DNA of 64,000 nucleotides from assembly GCA_004764695.1 (NCBI GenBank), contig SMSO01000032.1, forward strand, positions 7,336,668 to 7,400,667, in the 5' to 3' direction. Positions within the stretch are counted from its first letter, which is position 1. Every line of letters starts with the position of its first letter. The translations under genes were made by a program, and so were the position numbers. Origin of the DNA: Schizochytrium sp. TIO01. Its lineage: Eukaryota; Sar; Bigyra; Thraustochytrida; Thraustochytriidae. Shown one piece after another: positions 30,039-40,287 of this stretch. The notes under the pieces were generated by a model. The model was not told the DNA's origin. It searched no databases and saw only the letters and a list, made by a program, of their open reading frames with translations.

Positions 30039-32459
30039 ATGCAGAGGCGCAAGAATGGCGTGTGTCGCGAAAGCGGCGCTGGCGACGCCGACGAAGCCTC
30101 GTCTTCGAGTTGCTATAGCGGAAGCGATAGCGATACCGGCGTAGAAAGTGACGATGGAAAGTTCAAGAACACTGGAGTCTTTGCCAGAAAGGCTGACCTT
30201 GAGGGTGGTTTTGGAGCCATAGAAGGCGGCTTTCAAGATCAAAGCAAAAGCCGACGGTCCTCAAGCGTGAATTTCAAGGTCGTGGCGCTTCTTATAATTG
30301 CAATGTTCATTCTATATCTTGGATTCTGGGGCGGTGAGAATCTGGCACAAGCACTTTCCTTGGACTCTGCAGAGATGGAAGACGATGCCCAGAGCGCAGC
30401 ATTCTCGAGCCAGCTCGAGGACGACGATGATGACGATGATGCAGCCGAAGAAGGGTTGGACTACCCGCAAATACTCCATGCATACTACAAGAAGCACAAC
30501 CCAAAGCTTTTAGGAGATGCGCCCATGATTTTGGCAAGATATTCCGGTAATGAAAAAGAACTCTTTGCAAAGCTTCAGAAGAAGTATGGAGATCCGGTTC
30601 TCCCTCGAGAACCTAAATTAGGGAAGAGTTTCAACAATGACGACGAGGAAGAAGAGGGGGAAGGGGGAGAAGATTTGCAGCCGGAAGATGAGGAAGAAGA
30701 TCGCATTTCTGCAATATCTGAAGGTCATCGCGGAGGATCTCAAGACGCATTGGGATCAGGACTCGTAGATGCTTCGAAACACACTTCGAAATCTAGGTAT
30801 CGGTCTAACCCACATGTGGTGGACTTTGAAACTGAGATTGATGAAGATGGCGATTCTGATGACGTCCCCAATGCGAGAAAGCAGAAAAGTAACGACCAAC
30901 AAGAATTTGAAGAGAGCGAAGAGGGTGAGGAGGAGGAAATAGAAGATGGCTTTCCAGTGAATGATCAAAGTGAAACCAATGACGATGAGAACTCGGATAA
31001 TGACCTCTCACCTGACGCAGCCTTCGATGTACATCACGAAATTGATGATGGAATGAGCATATTTGAAGATATGCGGGAAGAGTCAATTGTCGGTCGCGGG
31101 AAGGTGAAGGTCATTGGAATCGGCTTTCCCGGAACTGGAATTGACCAAGTGCACCGTTTTATTCAGGACGCACTCAAATGGGACGCGGTGCCGCGTGATG
31201 ATGTGAGCTCTGCTCTCCGTGAAATAATGAGTAAACCTGGTTTGCCGAGTTTTGACAAGTTCGACCAATACGATGCCCTGGTTGATGACACTACCTCTCT
31301 CTTTTTCGAGGAGCTACTTGCTACATACCCAAAGGCCAAGGTTATATTGACGGTACGACCAGTCGATGAATGGTTTGAAGCGTTCAAGATGGTGTTGAAC
31401 AAGTTTTCTGGAGACTTGAGTCTAATGTTGCGTCGCGAGATCTACGAGGTTCTGCTTGGCAATCTTACCGTCAATGAGTTTATTTGGAAAAAGCAGTATC
31501 AGCTATTTTACGATCGAGCATTACGGGCCATTCCAAGGAGTAGGCGAAAGTTGATATGCGTATATGCGGAAGAGGAGAACCGCTGGGAATGGCTCGGACG
31601 ATTTTTGACAGATACTCAGCAGCAAACAGGCTCGCCTTTTCAGTTTGCGTCAACATGGAGAGCTCCTCGACTGCCACCTAGTCGTGCACTCACAATGCAA
31701 CTACGAAGCAAAACAGTAGTTGACCCGCTTTCGAAGTTGCACTTTCTTTCGAACAGTGTCGTTGCAAGCCCTGTTGACTATGGCACCCTTCGTGTTATTG
31801 GAGCTGGTCTCGACGGGACAGGGGGAGCTGTATTGGCTCAAGCGCTTAAGAAATTAGGTTACAAGGTAGCAAGCCATTGGACAGATACAGCCAATGCGTG
31901 CACAGAGTGTCGAAAGGTGGCGCAAAACCTACAGGGAGTTCTCTCTGGAACAAACCAAGGGCCAGTAAACTTTGGTTACAATGGTATTTTTCATGGTGTG
32001 GATGCAATTGTTGGATCACCTGCGTCTATGCTTGTTCAGGAAGCTGCGAGGTTTAATCCAGATGCAAAAGTAGTAGTTACAGTCAGAAATTTGGATTTAT
32101 GGTGGCAAGACATGCGGTGCCGCGTACGCGCTATGAGCAAACATCAGAGTAAATACTCCAAATCTACAAAGTCGAAAAGCGGTCTTGCATCCTACTATCA
32201 TAAGTTAGTTTTTGGTTCTGAAGATCCAGCTTATGATTTTCTTCATAAAAGGAGATACCGGGACCACCTGTTGAACATTGAGGGTATTTCACCCGACCGT
32301 ATTCTTGTAATTGACCTTTCACGTGCTGGCCCGAGTGGGGATGCCTGGCGCCAATTGTGCAGGTTTCTGCGAAGTAATAAATGTACTCCTCGCTTGGAAA
32401 CTAGCTCCTTCCCAACAATCAAGTCTTTCTGCGTGACAAAATCTACCGGAGGGCGTTGA
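30039..32459 (+). CDS. Type II membrane protein with two sulfotransferase-like domains
   Basis: 806 residues: a short Ser/Asp-rich cytosolic tail, one signal-anchor helix (about 80-98), then a long lumenal part. Residues about 142-184 form a helical module (HNPKLL...KKYG) seen in many protist proteins. A very acidic stem follows (about 198-345). Two P-loop domains come next: VIGIGFPGTGID (358-369) with TYPKAKVILTVRPVDEWFEA (429-448), and VIGAGLDGTGGA (586-597) with NPDAKVVVTVRNLDLWW (673-689). This pairing of a GxGxxGT loop with a later AKVxLTVRxxxxW strand is the pattern of the Sulfotransfer_4-type P-loop family, here in tandem. Type II topology suggests a Golgi enzyme using PAPS on glycans or proteins, but substrate and activity are inferred. 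Each domain is degenerate at different positions, so one may be inactive. Confidence 0.7.
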   Translation: MQRRKNGVCRESGAGDADEASSSSCYSGSDSDTGVESDDGKFKNTGVFARKADLEGGFGAIEGGFQDQSKSRRSSSVNFKVVALLIIAMFILYLGFWGGENLAQALSLDSAEMEDDAQSAAFSSQLEDDDDDDDAAEEGLDYPQILHAYYKKHNPKLLGDAPMILARYSGNEKELFAKLQKKYGDPVLPREPKLGKSFNNDDEEEEGEGGEDLQPEDEEEDRISAISEGHRGGSQDALGSGLVDASKHTSKSRYRSNPHVVDFETEIDEDGDSDDVPNARKQKSNDQQEFEESEEGEEEEIEDGFPVNDQSETNDDENSDNDLSPDAAFDVHHEIDDGMSIFEDMREESIVGRGKVKVIGIGFPGTGIDQVHRFIQDALKWDAVPRDDVSSALREIMSKPGLPSFDKFDQYDALVDDTTSLFFEELLATYPKAKVILTVRPVDEWFEAFKMVLNKFSGDLSLMLRREIYEVLLGNLTVNEFIWKKQYQLFYDRALRAIPRSRRKLICVYAEEENRWEWLGRFLTDTQQQTGSPFQFASTWRAPRLPPSRALTMQLRSKTVVDPLSKLHFLSNSVVASPVDYGTLRVIGAGLDGTGGAVLAQALKKLGYKVASHWTDTANACTECRKVAQNLQGVLSGTNQGPVNFGYNGIFHGVDAIVGSPASMLVQEAARFNPDAKVVVTVRNLDLWWQDMRCRVRAMSKHQSKYSKSTKSKSGLASYYHKLVFGSEDPAYDFLHKRRYRDHLLNIEGISPDRILVIDLSRAGPSGDAWRQLCRFLRSNKCTPRLETSSFPTIKSFCVTKSTGGR

Positions 32460-34133
32460 AGATTTTCAATTTTTTGTTTTAGCATGGAAGGAGTTGTGAA
32501 AACATCCCTCCTCTTGACAATCCTCTCAGCATACTAGAGTAGTTGTCTCCTGTATGACAATATTACCAAGTTAAACTCAATAGGATGATGCTCCTGATTC
32601 CGCAAGTGGATCATGATTTGTCTAAATAGTTCAGAGTCCAGGCATTGACAATCATTATTAGAATAGATTGATGACGCTGAGCCTCTAGAATTTGTATGAT
32701 ACTTTTCTGTTTTGTTGGTTTTTGTTCTCGTGATTTTTAATTCTGAAAAAAAAAAATGTTAAAAACTAAAAACTAAGAAACAGTAACAATCTTGATTTGA
32801 TTAGAACATTGCCTTCATTCAATCTTTCCATGGTTTTATTTTTTTGCTGCTGGTTTTTCGTCTTTACGGCACTGAGAAATGATGCATGAACATAGATAGC
32901 AATCATTTGCCTCATAGAAGTACAAACTGAAAAGAATGTGATATCTTTTGCTGTACTTTCTACAGGGTTTCATCTGAACATTGGTAAGGTTTTCAAAGAG
33001 AATCAAATAATTGTATATTTTTTATGATTTCTTGGTTTTTGCTTTAAAACAGAAGTGGTAGCTTGCATTTTTGTGCGACACGACTCGGAGAATCAAGAAA
33101 ATCACGTGAAGGGTACCCTCGAGGTCATTACCTAATAGTCACTCACTTGATGATGAGGAGAATTTTAGCATGCCTTTATGGAAGAACCGTAGATGCTACC
33201 ATTTTTCATTTAGATAGAGTTCAGCTTCAGTTTCTAAAATTGAGAAACAGAGAAGCCAAAGCCAATGTGGTCATCTTCATGTTCCAGATAATAAGAGGGG
33301 ACTTGGTTATGATTGATATGGAGTATTTAATTTTCTAGCCCGGAACTCGTTGAGAACTAGGCTCAGACTTACTTGTGAGACTTTAATCTTCACCATGATG
33401 TGTAAGCAAAGAAATGATCAAGTTCGACACCATACACCCCTAGGACGTACTTGCACAACAATCTCGAGAATAATAACATAACACCATTGTTTCTCGACAC
33501 TTCTAGTTGTAATAGTGGGAGGTGCAGAAGCTACATGAGAAGGATTGAAATAAATGACCAAGTTGCTGGAGCAACAATCTCCATCATTGAGACACACTAG
33601 GGATCTAACGTCGTTCTAATATCAGACGGCCTTATGACTGTGATATTACATCAGATCCAGCAAGTTGCTTGGACATTTTCCCTCCTTCAGACATTTATTC
33701 CAGCAATGATACTCTTGGAGTGGTAATAAACGCTACAGAGGAAAGACTTTCATTTAAAGTCAACTGTAGCCGCGCCTCAGTGCAATAAAGATGGGATGCT
33801 AGTCCCATGGGTATGCTGAATTGAATGAGGAATTTAACATAACGTGCAATCAGAACAAACAAACGAGAGAGCTTAGAAAAGAAAATAGAGAAACGGTAGA
33901 GAGAACATGAAAAAAAAAGAGGCTAGATCAACATCTGTAACCCTTAGTATCTCACCTTTGCTCTCTCTTTTCTCTCATGGCTGCATGTGGGTATGCATAG
34001 AACCACATACGCTGGGTAAAATTAGATAACGCGACGAGGAGTCATTGCAATAGTAGGAAGGTAACAACAAAACAACATCAACGACAGAAATATGACAGAT
34101 AATACGACAAACTCACAGAGTCTTTTCCAACGT
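32460..34133. other. Convergent intergenic spacer, no gene seen
   Basis: About 1.7 kb between convergent 3' ends, AT-rich with A- and T-runs (for example 32745-32765 and 33905-33920). Open frames are short and unrecognised. Confidence 0.55.
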
Positions 34134-35670
34134 CTAGTCCCATGGGTTATCGAAGAGCAAGTTCGACTCGGCCTCGGCCATGCGGCGCTGCCTCGCCTCC
34201 ATCATGCTACGCATGATCTCATTATCCGCAGCTGTCTTCGATTTGACTGCACCAACGACCAGCATGCTTGCTGGGTCATCGCGACGCAGCCTCCGCTGAG
34301 TCATGCGAATGATCATGTTGGCGTACTCAATCTGCTTCTCTGACTCAGTAAGATCTTCGCCTCCAACAACTTCAATGCTCTCACGCTCCTCAAGATCTTC
34401 ATCCTCAGATCCGCCATTGAAATCCTCGCTCGCGTCATCGTGGATGGCATCTTCATCCTCTGAATCGGACTCCGACCTAATGTGGTCATCTCCATCCTCG
34501 TCATCCTCATCATTGTCCTCAGCATTTGTAGCTTCCTTGTCACCATTGCTCGCCTCCGATACTGACTTTCCTTCAGCATCCCCTTGCACCTTGTCGTCAT
34601 CATCTTCACGAGCCGCAGCCTCGAGCTCCTAATCATCATTATCATCATCATCATCATGAGCAAAATCACCGCGAGTAAATCGAGAGCAGAACATTTTATT
34701 CGAGAATCCACAATCCAATTCAACCAATCAAGAATTTAATCACACATTCATTCGAGTATACGTCAGTCTACTTGCCCTAGCTTGTCACTACCTAGCAACA
34801 CCAAACAATACGCTGAGAACGCAGCCATGCATGCATGGATCACTTATACATGGACATGCATACCTACGCACACCCACACTGTAGTACACTTCTGAAGGAA
34901 AGATCTTTCACAGGCCACACCCAACCAAAGCAAACACTTTGCTATCACAACAGCTGCCCAGACTGGCACTTAAAGCCAGTCAGGCCTGTCCCCAACCCAC
35001 GGGCACGAGTCATCTTTACCCCTTGCTTCCGAGCAGTTGTCATTAAGCGATCGCCTGCAATGGTCTGTGCTGTTCTGTTCTTCCCCTTAGGAAATATGCT
35101 CTGCCAACAATGCAATTTGGCCCATTACATGAGATGCTCAATGTCCTTGCCAAACTATAGCGCAAAAAATGATAGATAGATAGATAGATAGATGGTTGCG
35201 TAGCCATGAGTTTATTTTGATGGCCCCTGTGCGCTCAGGACAAACATAAAGGAGATTGATCACAATTTTCAATTCATCTCATTTCATTACCAAAAGTCGC
35301 TTTTTCTTGCATCGCCAGCCAGTTAGACCCCATATGGGCTAAACTATAGTCCTTGCTGACACTCGCTGAGTTCTTTCCTTTTCCCGTTCCCTATGCTACC
35401 ACGCTTCATTTGGGGTGCCAAACGTACCATAATTTCCGCCAAGGCGTCGTCATCGTCATCTCCCTGCCCCTCATCCTCCTCGCTAGCTACGCGCCGGCGC
35501 TTGGCGTCAGTCTCGAGGTCGGAGCTGGAGTCTTGAAGAGAGGTCTTTTTCGCAGGTCGCTCCTCATTTTCATTTACTTTGAGCTCATTCTCATTCTTCT
35601 CCATCCCCTCCGAGACATCCTCGGCCACCGCAGCCACGCCAGCGTCAAAGAAGCCTTCCGGGAGCGACAT
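34134..35670 (-). CDS. Acidic nuclear-type protein, two exons; possibly ZNF830-like
   Basis: Two minus-strand exons, 35670-35428 and 34628-34134, fit together by a phase-0 GT-AG intron (GTACGT donor after codon Met81; TTAG acceptor before GAGCTCGAG). The spliced product is 245 residues. It opens MSLPEGFFDAGVAAVAED; LPEGFFD is the block found in ZNF830/CCDC16 proteins, which act in splicing and DNA-damage response. The middle is extremely acidic with a KRRR basic patch (nuclear localisation candidate). The C-terminal 90 residues form an Arg/Glu-rich helix ending FDNPWD. No zinc finger is present, so if it is a ZNF830 relative it is only the C-terminal part. The pairing of exons is inferred from splice sites and from frame; the intervening 799 bases show no other convincing exon. 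Confidence 0.5.
34629..35427 (-). other. Predicted intron of the acidic protein gene
   Basis: Inferred 799-base GT-AG intron, phase 0. It contains (ATC)n next to the acceptor and a (GATA)n tract at about 35172-35192. Confidence 0.45.
35172..35192 (+). repeat. (GATA)n microsatellite
   Basis: About five GATA units inside the predicted intron. Confidence 0.9.
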
Positions 35671-35702
35671 TCGAGCAACTCAGCCAGTCAGCCAGCACAG
35701 AC

Positions 35703-35729
35703 GCAAGCAAGCAAGCAAGCAAGCAAGCA
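35703..35729 (+). repeat. (GCAA)n microsatellite
   Basis: About 6.5 uninterrupted units, 33 bases upstream of the acidic protein's start codon, hence in its probable leader. Confidence 0.95.
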
Positions 35730-35850
35730 CACAGGCAAGCAGCGCCTCGAGAGTATATATCCGTCTGCCTTCTGTGTTCTGGGTCTGCTCTGTGGCGTCT
35801 GTCGCCTACGCCCCAAGTCGCCTATAGCTCTCCTCCACTATGGACTATCC

Positions 35851-36014
35851 CTATACCCCACTTTCCTCTCACTGTAGCCTATTTCTATACTCCACTTTCC
35901 CGCACTCCCAATACTCTACTGTACCGCTCCAGAATGACCTATCTCTATTCCCCCCTCCTCTCTACTATAGGCTATTCCAATACTCTACTGTATGCCTCCC
36001 TATACTCCACTGTA
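35851..36014. repeat. Interspersed short repeats, CTATACTCCACTxT/CAATACTCTACTGTA type
   Basis: Five related 15-16-base blocks at 35851, 35885, 35909, 35978 and 36000, in a pyrimidine-rich stretch between two divergent genes. No coding signal. Confidence 0.6.
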
Positions 36015-36240
36015 TCAATGTCCATACAGAGCGGAACCGCGGCAAACCAGACAAAAGGCACGCGACCCGCGCGAGGCGTCTCCCTGAGTTGCGCCCTCCA
36101 CTGCGCGCTTACTGCTCGCTCGAGTTCCGGGTGCGCCATCGAGAGAACCTTGAAAGCTCACTAACGCGCCACCGAGCCCTCAGCGCTCGCTCGATGGCGC
36201 CGCGCAAAGAGCATAGAACGAATGAAGAGTAAAGAAAATA

Positions 36241-39200
36241 GTGAAGAGCGTTCTCACTCAGCCGCTGGCAGAGCCCATCACCTGCGCCGGGCGGCTTGGT
36301 CCTGGCGCCTGCCTTTCGCGAGCTACCATCATCGGTGGCCGCAGTCCGGGCGCGGCCGCCGTGGCCGTCGCGACGGCCTTCAGCCGGCCCGCGGGCCTGG
36401 CCTCCGTCGGAGTTGGCGGCCTCGCTTCGTGGCGGAGCCCTGCGTCTCCTGCTTCTTGGCTTCCTCGTCTCGGACTGAGGCGAAAGGATCTGGGAACGAG
36501 ACGCGAACTTGAGCGAGGAGATCTGGGCGGAGGAGGAACACGAAGAGTGGTAGAATTCACGAAAGAACTCGAATTCTGTGCTGGGTCTTTGTGCAATTAC
36601 TTGACGAAAGGTACTTTTTGTAGAGGTTACCATCAAAGTTTGAGTGGGCTAGAACATTGCCGAGGCCCGCAAAAACAGGTTTCAGGATCAAGTGTTGTGT
36701 GCTCAAGAATTCGCAAACTACCTAGTATAAGGGACAGTAAAAGAGACTGTTTGGATTACAGACATTGGACATATCAAAACCTGCAAAAGCAACAGGTAAG
36801 GGGTTTCCATTGGAAGCGACACTTGGGCTTTTTTGTGGAGCAAAAGCAAAGGCAGTTAGTCATTGTTAGAGCTGCACAAGGATACCAGGGCGCGCTCTAC
36901 AAAGACCTTGGACGCTCAGGACCTGCTGCTGTAGCAAACTCACTTGGGGAGTACGCTAGTGCATCACATTTTTCTACTTCAATCCCAGCGTCGTCCTCAG
37001 CAGGTTCCGAAGCTGATCTGGAATCAGAGGCTCATCAACGAACTGTGGCTGCAGGAAGCAACAGTAACGGTGACAACAGAAAAGGGAGTGATACTGAGGA
37101 AGGCCCCGACCCGATCCGTAGGCTTTGGTATAAACTTCATCCAGTAGTCATGCATGGAATTCACGGACTCGACTCGGTGCGTCGCGGTGACTTCGACCAT
37201 GTCGTAGACCGTTCTGTCAAGGGGCCAGCTGCTCGCCAGCTGCCGATGCCAGCAAGACAAGCCCAGGACCTTGCCTTTGCGGTTAGCAGCACCCCATACT
37301 CTCTCTGGATTCAAGGCGAAGGCGAAAACATTCGTGTAAGTCACAGCTCAAGCCAGACGAACAAGGAAACAGCTCTCGCTCCTCAGCTAGGTAACGAGGG
37401 TAGTGAGCCAGATAGCACGTCATCTGTTCTTATCGAAAGATGGATCCAGCATGCACGAGAAAAGTCAGGCCCTTGGATTGCACAAGTCCTACAAAGTCCG
37501 GAGGAACAAGCAAAGCTAGATAACTTTTTGCACGACCGAAAAGGTAGCAAAGGCCGGCTTGTTTTAGGAACATATTTTGGTCTTCTCATTGAATATTGGC
37601 TTCTGAATTGCAAAGAACTTGGCATTGACAGATTAGAATCTTCCATTGTTGTTCACGGTCGCACAGCAGTCCTTGGATCACTGAAGTTCGTGTGGCTTTT
37701 CCAAGAGCACATTATGCACATGGAATGTTCAATCAAATTTTTCTGCTGGACGGGTCATCATTTAGTTGGACCACATCTCTCAGAAACCCTCTTGACACGC
37801 TTTCGATTTGCTGAGCGTAAAATTGCTGTCGCTCATGCAGCAAGCAAAACACTCCGGAAGGAATTCAATTCGGAATCGAAGGTTCTCTCGCTGGCTACAA
37901 TTCAGGGGTATGTTTTTTATGATATTGATGAGTTTGTTGCTGCGAAAGGGCATCCTCGTCTCCCCCCAAGTGAAAACGAGACGCCACATACCAATGCATC
38001 GATTTGCGAGCGTCATATTGACCACCTTCTCCCCAACCACCTCAAACGATGGTACTCGAGAGATTTTGCTTCTGCTTCGCTAAAGCTTTCCAAAGCTGAC
38101 CGCGAGGAGCGCTGGACAATCTTACCCAAGTTGTACTGGCTCGCTCCGCTTAGAATTCCTTCATCTGAGACAGAGAAGTATGGTCTCCCTCTTTTGAAAA
38201 GAGAAGACATGGCAAACATCGTTCAAACCCACCACGATGAGCGCGGGGTGGACGACTTATCCCAGGTTGTGGATGATCCAGGTAATATGAGTCGACGCCA
38301 GATGCGCAGGGCAGAACAATGCGGTCACCTTAACGGTCCTTCTCCTCTCATGATGGCCCAACTCTCTTATTCTGATGCGACAAACACATGGGAGGAGGTT
38401 AGCCGAGGCTTTTTGTTGGGTCACAATTGGAGCCCTGCTAGTCTGTTAGCATCCGAATCGACTGGCGATGGGGTCCCTAACGAACCTAGTACATTTCTTG
38501 TGGAGGAAGATGAACCAGTCTCCTGCAGATTTCAAGGTTCAGAAAACTCCGCAGAACTAGACTTTGAGAAACAGAAGACCACAAAAAAAATCGTGAAACC
38601 CAACAAAAGGTCCGTATGTGCATTTTGCAAGAACCTGGATGTTGCTCCAGCTATCGAAGCAATTTTGGATCGTGGCGATGCGAGTCAGCTAATCAAAGAG
38701 CTTTTCAAAGTTGATGATGGCGGCCATGTCGTTCAGTTGAAAACGAATGACCACGCCAGACATGTGGTGCAAGAAGTATGTAATTCTCTTTTGTCTCTCG
38801 ATGCTGAACCATGTGTAAATGCAGATTTCGCTTTGTACGCAGCGATTGCAGTTTCGCAGCTCGCTGATCATAACATGGATATCCAAGCTCGGGAGCATAA
38901 AACGTTTTGCCGCCTTGCGTTGCGCGCCAGTACTCTGGCTGTTGATTCACTCCATGACGAAGATGAAGAATCCAAACAGCCTTCGCATAGAGCGGTGACT
39001 GATTTCTTCAAGTTCTGTGTTGCTAGACGGGATATGGAGTTGTTGCACTTGATGCTCTTTAGTGGGCGTAGCCTTGACAAGCGCACAAATTATGTCATCG
39101 ATGAAGAAGCTACTGATCTCGTAGAGGCGTATATCCGTGACCGTCTTTTAGGTGATGAATTTGGCGAAGACCTGACTAATGTCGAAGCTGCAGCAGCAGT

Positions 39201-40287
39201 CGGTTTGATGCGTGTTGTATACTCTCGTTTCACAGATTCGGATCTAGGTCGCATGCTGGCTCAGCTTGTTCGCATGAGACATTACGAAGCTGCTGAAACC
39301 CTCATCGACATTGTAGATGCTCCAGCGGAAATCATGAACGCCTTTTACCGAGGTCTTTTAACAGAAGGCCGCAACTACAAGCGTGCGATGGCCTTTCGTC
39401 GTGCTCATCCAAATGTTAAAGAGACCTACCCTGCATTTGATCATCACGAACTTCGCAACAAGTATCGCGAAAGTGACACTTACCCACTCCTTGCTTCAAA
39501 TGTAAAATGGGTTTCAGAGCCCTCTGAGGCGAAAGCACCTTATAATATGTCATTAGTGTTTGTGGATGATACATCCACCTTGACTTTGGCAAATAAGCTT
39601 TTGGACGATGCTTTGGCAGAATCCCCGTACGACAAGATTGTTGTCGGTGTGGATGCAGAATGGGGTGAGCAACAACTCAAGAAGCATGAGCGAGAAGCTC
39701 TTGATGGAGGGTTGAACACCGAGGAAGACAATATTGTGGCCGCAAGTACCCCTCCATACTTGGCACTCTGGCAAGTATCTATAGACGACAAACATATCCT
39801 CTTAATTGACCTAGAGACATTGCTATCTGATCCCCTCTCAGATGTAGGTCAGCAGGCTTTGGCATTTCTGCTAAAAATAATTGACTCCAACAAAGTCATC
39901 ATGACTGGATTTAGCTTGCACGAGGATTTTTGGCGTTTACGAGCAATGCTCCAGCCTGTCCTGTCAAAACAAGAAACCTCGCACCTTACAATGAACATCG
40001 TTGATAGCTTGAGCGTGATTGCAGCGTTCTTTCCTGAGAAGTCTCGTGATCTCTTAGGTGATCCCCTTTGCATCAGTTTAGATATGTGGAGTCGTTTATT
40101 ACTTAACGCTCGCCTTGACAAAGTCTATCAATGTAGCGAGTGGTCTGCTAGGCCTCTTCAGCCAGAACAGCTGCAGTATGCCGCTTTGGATGCGCTTACT
40201 CCTGTTCGTCTTGTTCGTGCCGTTCTGGGCGGTAAAGCCGATAGTCCTGAATTTCAAAAATGGGCACAACATATTCGTCTTTGGTAA
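36241..40287 (+). CDS. Large Mut7/EXD3-like protein with C-terminal DEDDy 3'-5' exonuclease domain (start unresolved)
   Basis: The open frame spans about 1348 codons. The C-terminal 230 residues are a DnaQ-like exonuclease: VGVDAEW gives the first D-x-E (D1138, E1140), VIMTGFSLHEDFWRL and NIVDSL follow with the second Asp region, and LQYAALDALTPVRL is the Y-x-x-x-D of the DEDDy class. This resembles C. elegans MUT-7 and animal EXD3. The long N-terminal part (from about residue 300) is helical with no named domain; CAFCKNLD near 800 may bind metal. The first in-frame ATG is at 37150, codon 304, yet the frame before it (about 36550-37149) looks protein-like, so a spliced 5' exon or a non-AUG start is likely. 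MUT-7 relatives act on small-RNA or RNA 3' ends; substrate here is unknown. Confidence 0.75.
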   Translation: MKSVLTQPLAEPITCAGRLGPGACLSRATIIGGRSPGAAAVAVATAFSRPAGLASVGVGGLASWRSPASPASWLPRLGLRRKDLGTRRELERGDLGGGGTRRVVEFTKELEFCAGSLCNYLTKGTFCRGYHQSLSGLEHCRGPQKQVSGSSVVCSRIRKLPSIRDSKRDCLDYRHWTYQNLQKQQVRGFHWKRHLGFFVEQKQRQLVIVRAAQGYQGALYKDLGRSGPAAVANSLGEYASASHFSTSIPASSSAGSEADLESEAHQRTVAAGSNSNGDNRKGSDTEEGPDPIRRLWYKLHPVVMHGIHGLDSVRRGDFDHVVDRSVKGPAARQLPMPARQAQDLAFAVSSTPYSLWIQGEGENIRVSHSSSQTNKETALAPQLGNEGSEPDSTSSVLIERWIQHAREKSGPWIAQVLQSPEEQAKLDNFLHDRKGSKGRLVLGTYFGLLIEYWLLNCKELGIDRLESSIVVHGRTAVLGSLKFVWLFQEHIMHMECSIKFFCWTGHHLVGPHLSETLLTRFRFAERKIAVAHAASKTLRKEFNSESKVLSLATIQGYVFYDIDEFVAAKGHPRLPPSENETPHTNASICERHIDHLLPNHLKRWYSRDFASASLKLSKADREERWTILPKLYWLAPLRIPSSETEKYGLPLLKREDMANIVQTHHDERGVDDLSQVVDDPGNMSRRQMRRAEQCGHLNGPSPLMMAQLSYSDATNTWEEVSRGFLLGHNWSPASLLASESTGDGVPNEPSTFLVEEDEPVSCRFQGSENSAELDFEKQKTTKKIVKPNKRSVCAFCKNLDVAPAIEAILDRGDASQLIKELFKVDDGGHVVQLKTNDHARHVVQEVCNSLLSLDAEPCVNADFALYAAIAVSQLADHNMDIQAREHKTFCRLALRASTLAVDSLHDEDEESKQPSHRAVTDFFKFCVARRDMELLHLMLFSGRSLDKRTNYVIDEEATDLVEAYIRDRLLGDEFGEDLTNVEAAAAVGLMRVVYSRFTDSDLGRMLAQLVRMRHYEAAETLIDIVDAPAEIMNAFYRGLLTEGRNYKRAMAFRRAHPNVKETYPAFDHHELRNKYRESDTYPLLASNVKWVSEPSEAKAPYNMSLVFVDDTSTLTLANKLLDDALAESPYDKIVVGVDAEWGEQQLKKHEREALDGGLNTEEDNIVAASTPPYLALWQVSIDDKHILLIDLETLLSDPLSDVGQQALAFLLKIIDSNKVIMTGFSLHEDFWRLRAMLQPVLSKQETSHLTMNIVDSLSVIAAFFPEKSRDLLGDPLCISLDMWSRLLLNARLDKVYQCSEWSARPLQPEQLQYAALDALTPVRLVRAVLGGKADSPEFQKWAQHIRLW

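Noticed and set aside
35353-35877. Plus-strand frame of 174 codons
   Set aside because: It is antisense to the first exon of the acidic protein and runs through the (GCAA)n microsatellite.
36109-36636. Minus-strand frame of 175 codons
   Set aside because: Low-complexity Arg/Ser-rich product in a CpG-rich promoter-like stretch, antisense to the exonuclease frame.
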